A stretch of DNA of 64,000 bases from Fidelibacterota bacterium. Its GTDB lineage: Bacteria > Marinisomatota > Marinisomatia > Marinisomatales > UBA1611. Each line of letters opens with the position of its first letter. Positions within the stretch are counted from its first letter, which is position 1. Below, one piece after another: positions 43,590 through 51,685 of this stretch. The notes beneath the pieces were generated by a model. The model worked only from the letters and a program-made list of their open reading frames with translations, did no database searches and was not told where the DNA came from. A program made the position numbers and the translations under genes. Location of the stretch: contig PBAR01000028.1 in NCBI GenBank assembly GCA_002718285.1, positions 1 through 64,000 on the forward strand, in the 5' to 3' direction.

Positions 43590-44405
43590 TTACATCAAAC
43601 AGTTTTGACATATCTCAATATCAAATTTTGATTTATAGATTCTTTTTCGAAGGTTTAAATTATTTTGGTCATACCATAGATCACCCAAGTGTCTTTCCAT
43701 AATATTACCAAAAACATAATTATTATGATAATCTTGACAGCACAAAACTAAATCACCAAAAACATTAATAACAGGATAAGCCGCATATTCACAGTTTACA
43801 GGAGGAATTTTTTTCTCTTCAGTTTTTAAATCAATATCACCACCTCGATTAGCAAACATTTTTTGGTCTTCTTTCCAATCATTGTAAAAATCATTGACAA
43901 TAATATGTTTGGTTTTTTCTTCATCTGTCAGTTGTTCTAACATATCTAAACATATTTTTTTCAATTTTTTTGAATGAACTGAAATATAAAAAACATCAAC
44001 CCCAGCATTAATTAATTCATCATATTTTGCTTTACTTAAAAAGTCACCATTCGTAACAATTTTGATTCTTGCCTCGGGTAAATTTTTCCTCATGTGTTGT
44101 GTCCATTGTGTAAGTCTAGGATCACTAAGAGGCTCACCATACATGTGTGGTGATATTTGCCCTTTAAAACCAAGGTCCTTAAGTTGATCTATCAATGTAC
44201 GAAAAACTTCATCTTTCATAAAAAATGACTCATCATCACCAAATCGTTCCCAATCAACATTTGGACAATATTCACATTTGCGATTACAATAAGCTAGTGT
44301 TTCAAATTCAACTTCTTTGAAAATGGTTCTGAACGGATTCATAATTTCCATTCTTGCTAAGGATTTTTTTATTGTATCCTTTGATTTTTGCACTAAACTA
44401 TTCAT
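43590..44405 (-). CDS. Radical SAM protein with a SPASM-type C-terminal domain
   Basis: 271 residues. The Fe4S4 motif CNRKCEYC gives C40, C44 and C47 (CxxxCxxC), preceded by FETLAY as in radical SAM proteins. A C-terminal SPASM-like region begins at CEYAAYPVINVFGDLVLCCQD and ends with CQNC, providing cysteines for an auxiliary cluster. Related SPASM enzymes dehydrogenate or rearrange sugars, amino acids and peptides. No peptide precursor is visible nearby, and it lies between two SDR genes, so a sugar or sugar-linked substrate is likely. ATG at 44405. Confidence 0.87.
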   Translation of the reverse strand: MNSLVQKSKDTIKKSLARMEIMNPFRTIFKEVEFETLAYCNRKCEYCPNVDWERFGDDESFFMKDEVFRTLIDQLKDLGFKGQISPHMYGEPLSDPRLTQWTQHMRKNLPEARIKIVTNGDFLSKAKYDELINAGVDVFYISVHSKKLKKICLDMLEQLTDEEKTKHIIVNDFYNDWKEDQKMFANRGGDIDLKTEEKKIPPVNCEYAAYPVINVFGDLVLCCQDYHNNYVFGNIMERHLGDLWYDQNNLNLRKRIYKSKFDIEICQNCLM

Positions 44406-44455
44406 AATTAATTCCTGTTTTGATCTATTAAGGTCAATTTAAATATTTTTAACAA

Positions 44456-45439
44456 CTATTCTTCCATATTATAAATATGATAATTAGAAATATCATCTGA
44501 TACAGGAATTCGATTAATCCATTCAAAATAAGATTCTAATCCCTTATCAAGGGTAACTTTGGGATCCCAGTTTAAATCACTTCTTATCTTGTCAATTCGA
44601 CCATGGGTACCAAAACTATCACCGGGCGTATTTTTTTCTTCAATAATTGGATAATCCGAGTTTTTACCTGCTTTTTTTATCATTATTTTTAGTAAATCTT
44701 TAACTAAAACTTTATCTCCTCCAGATAAATTATATATCTGATTAAAAGCAGAACCATGATTTAATGATTTAGTCAATGCATTAATATTATCATCTACATA
44801 AAGAAAGTTCCGATATCGATTTACAGATCCTTTTACAATAATTGGCAAGTTACGCCATATATAACTCGCATAAATACTAACCATTCCTTTTTTTAAATAG
44901 TTCAGATTCTCTCCAGGACCATATGTATTAAAAACACGAAAAATAGTAAAATTTGATTTAGATGCACTTAGGAATTGTTTGACAAATAATTCTCCTGAAT
45001 ATTTTGATACACCATAAATAGAGTCTGGTAAAATGGGACTATTTTCATCGAAAATATTTTTATTTTTTGATGTTCCATAAACTGCAACAGTACTAGTATA
45101 TATAAATCTCTTTATTTCTTTTTCCATACAGTATTTGGCCATTAAACATGTCCCATAACTATTATTCATAATATCATATTGTGGGTTATCATAGGCTGGT
45201 TCACCTGCAGATTGTGCAGCAAGATGATAAATAGCAAAAAAATTATGATTATTTAACTCTTGATATAATTTTTTATCAGTAATATCATAATTTAGATGAA
45301 TAATATCAGTAGGGACATAAGGTATTCCACCAACACCTTTTAGCGTATCAACAATTACAATTTTATAATCATTTTTTAATTTATTTACAAGATGAGACCC
45401 TAAAAACCCAGCGCCTCCAGTAATTAATATTTTTTTCAT
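44456..45439 (-). CDS. NAD-dependent epimerase/dehydratase (extended SDR)
   Basis: 327 residues. GGAGFLG at 8-14, STVAVYG at 116-122 and YGVSK with Y142/K146 form the SDR core. FRVFNTYGPGEN (about 167-178) is typical of UDP-glucose 4-epimerase-like or UDP-glucuronate-type SDRs. ATG at 45439, 3 bp after the upstream gene of unknown function. It probably converts a UDP- or CDP-sugar, but no donor is identifiable. Confidence 0.86.
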   Translation of the reverse strand: MKKILITGGAGFLGSHLVNKLKNDYKIVIVDTLKGVGGIPYVPTDIIHLNYDITDKKLYQELNNHNFFAIYHLAAQSAGEPAYDNPQYDIMNNSYGTCLMAKYCMEKEIKRFIYTSTVAVYGTSKNKNIFDENSPILPDSIYGVSKYSGELFVKQFLSASKSNFTIFRVFNTYGPGENLNYLKKGMVSIYASYIWRNLPIIVKGSVNRYRNFLYVDDNINALTKSLNHGSAFNQIYNLSGGDKVLVKDLLKIMIKKAGKNSDYPIIEEKNTPGDSFGTHGRIDKIRSDLNWDPKVTLDKGLESYFEWINRIPVSDDISNYHIYNMEE

Positions 45440-45442
45440 ATT

Positions 45443-46912
45443 TTATAATTTTCCTGAGTTGAACAGATTATGATGGATTTTTTCTGATACATCTTTACTA
45501 TATAAACATAAATCATTGTTATTTAAATCTAAACTTTTATTTTTTTTCGATAAAATCGATAAAATTAATTCATGAAATTCATTAAATGAACTTGCTCTGA
45601 GTTCTTTTAATTCATCTCCATCAGGCAAATACTGTGTGTTCCTGTAACCCGGGTCCATGAAAACACATGGTCTATTATGGCCAATAAACTCATAACCCAT
45701 ACTACTACCATAAGTAACATTTACGCCCGATTTAAATCCTAAAGAATATGAATCTATCTTAGGGTTAATTCGTTCAATATTCGTTCCAGCGATAATTTTT
45801 TTTTCAATAGGGTCATCAATATTATTAGCATGATGTGCAATGCCAATTTTTAATTTAGGATGGGCGTCATTTAAACGGACCAACCATTCAAAATGTTCAT
45901 AGTAATCATCATAATATTTATCATAAATATTTTGAAATTCTCCCACATTATATCCAAGGCAAAGAACATCATAGGTAGGAATTTCTTCTAAAGATTTTTT
46001 TTGCTTAAAGTAATGGTATTCCATAAAGAATGATCCTATGGGAGTTACGGTCCCGAAGCGTGCTCCATATTTTTTTGGTCGCTCACCGGTTTTCTTTCCT
46101 ATTGCAAAAAAGATATCAGCATCATAATAAAATCCATTATGTCCTTGTTGATGAATATTTTTTTGAATTATTGCTGATGCTAGACCTCCCATTTTTTTAA
46201 ATAAATGATTTTTTATTGCATCTGTATGATAATGTTGATGATTGATTAAATAATTACTCTTATTTTCTTTAAATAACGAATAATTATAATAATAAGAGTT
46301 GATTATTTGTATAGAAATTCCAAACAAATTTATGCGTGACATGAGTGATGCAATTAGAATATTTATTCCTAAATGGAAAAGACCTATTAATTCATTAATT
46401 GTTAAAAAATAATTTATATAATTTGGTTTGAACTTTGTGGCTGTGCCCTTCAAATTAACTTTTTCTTGAACTGTTGTAATAACCAAAACACTATCTTTTT
46501 TAAATAAATTAATTAATTTCTTATATCTATCAAGATCACCTTGCCATTCAATATTATCAATCATTAATTCATAAGAATTTTTATCAACATTGTATTTTTT
46601 TCTTTTAAAAAAAATATATGACACAAATAAAAAATATTTGATTAGTGAACCCGGTATACTTTTTATAAAGAATTTTTTACCAAATCCTTTATTTGATAAA
46701 TAGCTAAAATTGTCAGATAAATATTTCTTGAAATAATGACATATTACTTTATTAGGTAGATCAAGTCGTTTATTTATATCATGGTACCAATTTTGAATTG
46801 CATCTAATTCACCTACATTTTCTATAAATGAATAAAGCTTGAAAACAGAATTTTCAACCTTTTCTGAGCGGTCATGATAATAATTAGATAGATTAAAACG
46901 TTTATTATTCAA
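45443..46912 (-). CDS. Protein of unknown function, possible GT-B glycosyl/polyol transferase
   Basis: 489 residues, no signal peptide, one hydrophobic stretch near 90-103 and another near 172-192. The C-terminal third includes YDVLCLGYNVGEF and GVNVTYGSSMGYEFIGHNRPCVFMD, which has the feel of a nucleotide-sugar- or CDP-alcohol-binding GT-B half (a glycine/serine-rich turn before a helix, then a hydrophobic strand). I do not know the family. The start is a TTG at 46912. It lies between an SDR epimerase and a cytidylyltransferase. Confidence 0.5.
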   Translation of the reverse strand: MNNKRFNLSNYYHDRSEKVENSVFKLYSFIENVGELDAIQNWYHDINKRLDLPNKVICHYFKKYLSDNFSYLSNKGFGKKFFIKSIPGSLIKYFLFVSYIFFKRKKYNVDKNSYELMIDNIEWQGDLDRYKKLINLFKKDSVLVITTVQEKVNLKGTATKFKPNYINYFLTINELIGLFHLGINILIASLMSRINLFGISIQIINSYYYNYSLFKENKSNYLINHQHYHTDAIKNHLFKKMGGLASAIIQKNIHQQGHNGFYYDADIFFAIGKKTGERPKKYGARFGTVTPIGSFFMEYHYFKQKKSLEEIPTYDVLCLGYNVGEFQNIYDKYYDDYYEHFEWLVRLNDAHPKLKIGIAHHANNIDDPIEKKIIAGTNIERINPKIDSYSLGFKSGVNVTYGSSMGYEFIGHNRPCVFMDPGYRNTQYLPDGDELKELRASSFNEFHELILSILSKKNKSLDLNNNDLCLYSKDVSEKIHHNLFNSGKL

Positions 46913-46929
46913 AATATGAAATATTTATT

Positions 46930-47598
46930 TTATATATTATTTTTTCTTTTTTTATATATTGATTCACAAAAATCAAAATCTTCTTGAAAATCAATGTCCC
47001 AAGAAGTAATCGTATTCAATTCATAAAGATATGGTCTATTACCAACACATGAACCCCACTTTATCATATCTTTTCTTTTTAAAATATTTATTACAAAAGA
47101 TAGTGCAAATGTTCCTTTTAAATCTTGCGATTTTGGCCAAGGATAAGCTTGAAAATTTACTGGCTTTCCATTATAAAAAATGTTTTCTTTTAATTCATAA
47201 GCACTTAATAAACAATCATGCTCTTTATTAATTTGTTCATATTTTTTTACTGCATTATCATATACCTCTGCTTCAGCTAAAGGATTGGTTACATTTATCC
47301 AAGCAATATTTTCTCCATTAATTTCTGATGCTATATATGAATAAACTTCGCTCATTGGAATATCGCTTGTCGAATATTTGGGGTCTCGCTTATGCGTATT
47401 AAATCCATAGGTTTTAGCAAGTTCAAGAACCTCAGTGCTCTCAGATGATACAAAAAAATCTGTAAAGTTTTTTGTTTTACTTAATTGCTTAAGTTTTAAC
47501 TCATATAAGTTTGTATCAGCAAATGGCCGAAGATTTTTTTGTTTAACTCGATCAGAACTACTTTTAACTGGGATTAAACCCACTATATTATTTTTCAT
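46930..47598 (-). CDS. CMP-sugar-type cytidylyltransferase (NeuA-like)
   Basis: 222 residues. The start resembles the acylneuraminate cytidylyltransferase family: LIPVKSSSDRVKQKNLRPF (8-26) matches its R-x-G-S-x-R-x-x-x-K-N pattern loosely, with SSS in place of RxGS. NVTNPLAEAEVYDNAV near residue 105 is the PTSP-like substrate loop. It would activate an acid sugar or other phosphate-free or phosphorylated acceptor with CTP. No NeuB/KdsA-type keto-sugar synthase is in the window, so the acceptor might instead be a polyol or an unusual sugar. ATG at 47598. Confidence 0.78.
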   Translation of the reverse strand: MKNNIVGLIPVKSSSDRVKQKNLRPFADTNLYELKLKQLSKTKNFTDFFVSSESTEVLELAKTYGFNTHKRDPKYSTSDIPMSEVYSYIASEINGENIAWINVTNPLAEAEVYDNAVKKYEQINKEHDCLLSAYELKENIFYNGKPVNFQAYPWPKSQDLKGTFALSFVINILKRKDMIKWGSCVGNRPYLYELNTITSWDIDFQEDFDFCESIYKKRKNNI

Positions 47599-47612
47599 AA
47601 ACCATATCCTAT

Positions 47613-48236
47613 TTAAATCAATTCAAATTTTTTAAAACTCTTTATATATCCATATCCAATATTCTTTAAAGAAGGATTATTATATCCAAAAAAGCTTATC
47701 CCATTTTTTTCAGCAGCATTATAATCATTAATGGAATCTCCAATTAAAACACATTCATCTAAAGGATAATTGCAATCTTGAATTAAATTTGCAACTAACT
47801 CTGGTTTGGGCGTAGGTGATCCATTAATTGTAAGAAAGTATCGATCTAATTCTAGTTTTTTACACAACCAGAGCAATTCTTTCTCTTCTGATCCAGAAAC
47901 TATATGTAGATCATATTTTTTATGGGTATTTTTAATAAATTCAAATGTATCAGATATAATTTTATTTGGATCAATTAAATATTTTTTCATAATTGATGAA
48001 AATTTATTAGCGTAACTATGAATTTGATGATCAGATATTTTTTTATTTAAAATTTTTTCAAAGAAATATTTAATTTTTTCAAATCTGGAAATACCACCAT
48101 TTAAATGATGATATTCTAAAAATTTTTCTACATCATTTTTTTTATGATCAGAAAAAATATCTATAAAACCAGCATCTTTAACCGATAAGGAATCCAATAT
48201 AACTCCATCAAAATCAAATAAAATTGTTTTAATAAT
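47613..48236 (-). CDS. HAD-family phosphatase, probable ATT start
   Basis: 207 residues if started at the ATT at 48236. A TTG at 48197 gives 194 residues but loses motif I. The frame upstream encodes IIKTILFDFDGVILDS, the classical HAD motif I with the nucleophile Asp (D8) and D10 of DFDGV. Motif II is HIVSGS, a motif III Lys is in TPKPELV, and motif IV is IGDSINDYNAA. No ATG, GTG or TTG exists before motif I, and AGG lies 8 nt upstream of the ATT. It lies 5 bp after the TagF-like stop and next to the cytidylyltransferase, as in KDO-8-P or polyol-phosphate pathways. Confidence 0.82.
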   Translation of the reverse strand: MIKTILFDFDGVILDSLSVKDAGFIDIFSDHKKNDVEKFLEYHHLNGGISRFEKIKYFFEKILNKKISDHQIHSYANKFSSIMKKYLIDPNKIISDTFEFIKNTHKKYDLHIVSGSEEKELLWLCKKLELDRYFLTINGSPTPKPELVANLIQDCNYPLDECVLIGDSINDYNAAEKNGISFFGYNNPSLKNIGYGYIKSFKKFELI

Positions 48237-48241
48237 TTGTA

Positions 48242-49480
48242 TTACCTACTAACTGGCAATTTATATTTTTCTTTTACGAGTCTCTTTATTTCCTTAAAAG
48301 TTCTTTCAGAGGATCTGCCATCAGTCCAATTATGAAAAAATTCTAAAGATGCGTTTCTTTTTGATTTGTATAAGTCAACATCTTTACAATAATTTTTTAT
48401 GGAATCAAATAAATCCTCTTCATTAAATACCTTTTCACCTGGAGTTATTTTTTCATCATAATAATCAAAATATAATCCTCTATCTTTTTTTATATACTCA
48501 TCTAAATCATATGGATAAAAAATTATCGGTTTTAAAGTATGTAAAAAATCCATATAACAACTTGAGTAATCAGTAATCAGAATATCAGTAATACATAATA
48601 ATTCCTGAGTATCAATCTCATCTGTTAAATAATATACATTTTTATTTATTATTATTTCTTTTAATCGTGAATAATGGTTTTTTTGAATAATTGTGATATT
48701 TAGGTCTTGCATTTTTGTTAAAATATTTTCTTTATCATTAAAAATATAATAATCTCTATCATTTTTCCTAACATCCCTTATTGTTGGTAAATATGAAATG
48801 ATTTTATTATTCCCAATTGCATCCAGTTTATATTTTTTCAAAATTGATTCACGATTAATTTTATAAAAGAAGGCATCATCTCTTGGCTGCCCTGTAGCAT
48901 AAATATTTTTATTACTAAAAGTTTCTTCCATCGGTTTTATCATAGCATCAGAAGTACAAGCAATAAAATCATAATCTTTAAAATCTACATACCCATTTAA
49001 GAATTCAATTATTTTTTGTATCAAGGATCTATTATTACGCCTTGCTATCATTTTGGGGCTAGCGTATCCAATCTTTTTTATTATCATACCATGCCAAACA
49101 TTTGCTTTAAATGTTTTTTTCTTAGAAAAATTTACTAGGTCATTATGCATATCACTTGCTACAATACATACACCAGATCTAAGAATTGTAAGAAATGCTT
49201 TCCATGTATTTGGTTTATATACATCATAACCCTGGGCTCTTATGTATTCAAGATTATACTGCGAACTTGTAATCATAGTAGTATTGATATTTGAATGATT
49301 ATCATTAATATATTTAAACAAATACCATACATTCCCTGCTAACTTAGTCCCCCCACCATCATCTAGACCGAAGACCCATTTATTATAATCTTTTCTTATT
49401 AAAAAGGATAAAATCCAAATAATATTATTGATAATAATTTTTAATAATAGGTTATAAAGTTTTTTCAAATTTGCTATCAA
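48242..49480 (-). CDS. CDP-glycerol/polyol-phosphate transferase (TagF-like)
   Basis: 412 residues of the Glyphos_transf family, GT-B fold, transferring a polyol phosphate from a CDP-alcohol. NVWHGMIIKKIGY (about 127-139) carries the conserved His, ATGQPRDDAFF and YLPTIRD follow, and the C-terminal ITDYSSCYMDF is the nucleotide-binding signature. In Gram-negative capsule loci relatives attach glycerol-, ribitol- or glucitol-phosphate to sugars. The polyol-like module near 55-60 kb and the cytidylyltransferase at 46.9 kb could feed it. The start is TTG at 49480. Confidence 0.88.
   Translation of the reverse strand: MIANLKKLYNLLLKIIINNIIWILSFLIRKDYNKWVFGLDDGGGTKLAGNVWYLFKYINDNHSNINTTMITSSQYNLEYIRAQGYDVYKPNTWKAFLTILRSGVCIVASDMHNDLVNFSKKKTFKANVWHGMIIKKIGYASPKMIARRNNRSLIQKIIEFLNGYVDFKDYDFIACTSDAMIKPMEETFSNKNIYATGQPRDDAFFYKINRESILKKYKLDAIGNNKIISYLPTIRDVRKNDRDYYIFNDKENILTKMQDLNITIIQKNHYSRLKEIIINKNVYYLTDEIDTQELLCITDILITDYSSCYMDFLHTLKPIIFYPYDLDEYIKKDRGLYFDYYDEKITPGEKVFNEEDLFDSIKNYCKDVDLYKSKRNASLEFFHNWTDGRSSERTFKEIKRLVKEKYKLPVSR
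48245..48247 (-). promoter_or_regulatory. Shine-Dalgarno-like AGG for the HAD gene
   Basis: AGG in the last sense codon of the TagF-like gene, 8 nt before the ATT at 48236. Weak on its own, but it suits the start needed to retain HAD motif I. Confidence 0.35.
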
Positions 49481-49483
49481 AAC

Positions 49484-50125
49484 TTATTTTTCTAATAAAA
49501 CACGCATTAAGACCGGATCATCATCTTTATATATTGAAAGTCCATTCTGCTCATTAAAATATTTTAACTTAAATCCAATTGATAATGCTTTTGAAATAAA
49601 CTTATTTGAATTAATAAATCTTCTATAATGGTCAGTGACAAATTCATTTTTGCCAACTTGATTGCCTTTCCCAAATAAGGGATCATTTATTGTTCGAGCT
49701 TCAATTAAAAGCATTCCATTTTTATTCATTGAATCATATATTTTTGATATTAAAGTTTTTTCATCATCATTATTAATTGCATGTAGTGTAAATCTTGAAT
49801 AAAAAACATCTATCGATCCAAATTGTGAAAAATCTTCTTTAACAAAATCACAGCTTTTTAATATAATATTTGATCTGATTGATTCAAATTTATCTAATTT
49901 ATAATCCACTTCTAATCCAATATGACTTTGGTCTAAGGCAATGACTTTATGACCTTTTGTTAAAAAGTAAAATGCATCTCTACCATTACCTGACCCTAAT
50001 TCAAGAATTGTTTTTTTGTCTTTTAGGAATCTTTTGATGCAGAATTGAGCAAAGGAGCTTGCGCTTATTAATTCTACATCTTTACCGTGATTTTTATAAT
50101 ATTTATTCCAATATTTTTTATCCAT
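49484..50125 (-). CDS. Class I SAM-dependent methyltransferase
   Basis: 213 residues. Motif I is ILELGSGNGRD (40-50), the acidic end of strand 2 is VIALDQS, and SRFTLHAIN near residue 110 is the motif around strand 4, as in TehB/Methyltransf_25-like enzymes. It may methylate the polyol or sugar substituent; TagF-like genes in other loci are sometimes accompanied by such enzymes. ATG at 50125. The TagF-like gene begins 4 bp downstream in the same frame. Confidence 0.8.
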   Translation of the reverse strand: MDKKYWNKYYKNHGKDVELISASSFAQFCIKRFLKDKKTILELGSGNGRDAFYFLTKGHKVIALDQSHIGLEVDYKLDKFESIRSNIILKSCDFVKEDFSQFGSIDVFYSRFTLHAINNDDEKTLISKIYDSMNKNGMLLIEARTINDPLFGKGNQVGKNEFVTDHYRRFINSNKFISKALSIGFKLKYFNEQNGLSIYKDDDPVLMRVLLEK

Positions 50126-50176
50126 TATATTGTCTTTCCTTTAATAAAATAATTGTAATTGTTTTTATTTATAAAA

Positions 50177-51643
50177 TTATTTTCTGACAAATGAAAGAAT
50201 TCCATCAAAATAACCTAAAATGTTTTTACTAGTAGTTAACCCTAGTAAAATTGAAATTAAAAGAAAAATCAATAATAAAAATAATTTTGATATAATTAAT
50301 AATATTGATATCTGATCATTTGATATACTAATAACAAAAGGGATGACACTAAATATCATTGCAAGACCTATTAATAAAAATAACTTTATAAAATTTATAG
50401 GTAATCTGTATACCTTTTGTCCATTATATGCATTTAATATTGCGCCCACAAGAGCTGCTAATGCGGTAGAAATACAAGCACCCATAACTCCATAAATAGG
50501 TATCAATAAAATATTTAAAAAAATATTTGTGGCAATAGATCCTATAGACCCAAAAAGAAAATATTTCATTTTTTTAGCAAATGTTATTTGCATATATCCC
50601 ATCATTCCGATAACTGAGAAGATATAAAAAAACATATAAATTGGAATATAATATGATGCATTATGAAATTCTTTGGTAGAAAGCATTATAATTGCTTCTT
50701 GACCGAAAAATGATATTATTAAACCTAAAAAAATTATTAAAAAAGATATAGCTTCAAATTTATCAATTATTTTTTGTTTAGATGTTTTATCTCCCAAAGT
50801 TGCATTTTCCAAAAAATATGGGTGCCAAACTTTATCAAGTGATGCCATAATTAGTTTTATTACTTCAGAATATTTTGCTGATAATGAATATAAACCAACA
50901 CCAGAAAAGCCAGCGTAAAAGGTCAACATTACTTTATCAAAAGATGAATAGATCTGCCCAATTATACTTCGAGGAAGGAGCGGATAAGAGTATAATATTG
51001 ATGTTTTAACATAACTTGCAGAAAAGTAGAGTTTAAATTGATCTAAAAGAAAAAAATAAGAGATAAATAAAACAATTGATATTCCTAATAACTGGCCAAG
51101 TATTATCGCATATATGTTATAATCCAAATAATTAAAGAATATTAACGAAAGTGATAACATAAATAACGGACGACAAATATTAAATACTCCATAAATTATA
51201 GATCTTTTTAAAGCTGTCAATAATAATAGATTATAATCAAGAAAATATGTTAAAACCCCAGATAGAAAAGAAAGCATTAATATATTTGTACTTAATTCAG
51301 TTTTAAAAACATAATGTATTATTAAATCTGAAAAATAATAAACAATCAAAGATCCTAATGAAAAAATTGATATTAAAAAAACAATGTTGGAAAAATTTAA
51401 TATTTTAAAATTTTCAGTTTGACTATTTTTAAATTCAAAAAAATATCTATATGTACTATGCATTAAACCTACGGATAAAAGACCTGATGCAGTTAATCCA
51501 AAAACCCCAAACATTGAAAAAACTCCATATTCATCTAAACTTAAATATCGTGTATAAATTGGTAATGATATTATTCCTATCGATTTTGCAATTATTACAG
51601 AAAGCAGATATATACTAGCATCTGCCTTAAGAGTTTTGTTCAT
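50177..51643 (-). CDS. Second Wzx-type polysaccharide flippase
   Basis: 488 residues, about 12-14 membrane segments. The N-terminus ADASIYLLSVIIAKSIGII then RYLSLDEYGVFSMFG (about 35-49) is the standard MOP-superfamily (PST/MATE-like) repeat-unit flippase signature. It is a full-length member and distinct from the flippase at 12182-13447. With its own polymerase candidate at 30587 and initiating transferase at 21522 it could serve a second repeat unit. ATG at 51643. Confidence 0.88.
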   Translation of the reverse strand: MNKTLKADASIYLLSVIIAKSIGIISLPIYTRYLSLDEYGVFSMFGVFGLTASGLLSVGLMHSTYRYFFEFKNSQTENFKILNFSNIVFLISIFSLGSLIVYYFSDLIIHYVFKTELSTNILMLSFLSGVLTYFLDYNLLLLTALKRSIIYGVFNICRPLFMLSLSLIFFNYLDYNIYAIILGQLLGISIVLFISYFFLLDQFKLYFSASYVKTSILYSYPLLPRSIIGQIYSSFDKVMLTFYAGFSGVGLYSLSAKYSEVIKLIMASLDKVWHPYFLENATLGDKTSKQKIIDKFEAISFLIIFLGLIISFFGQEAIIMLSTKEFHNASYYIPIYMFFYIFSVIGMMGYMQITFAKKMKYFLFGSIGSIATNIFLNILLIPIYGVMGACISTALAALVGAILNAYNGQKVYRLPINFIKLFLLIGLAMIFSVIPFVISISNDQISILLIISKLFLLLIFLLISILLGLTTSKNILGYFDGILSFVRK

Positions 51644-51685
51644 TTTTTTATTTCTTCAAACTTTGATTTATAAATCGAAGTTTTT

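Noticed and set aside
48182..48197. HAD gene as a truncated pseudogene lacking motif I
   Set aside because: Motif I is present in frame directly upstream of the TTG; only a standard start codon is missing.
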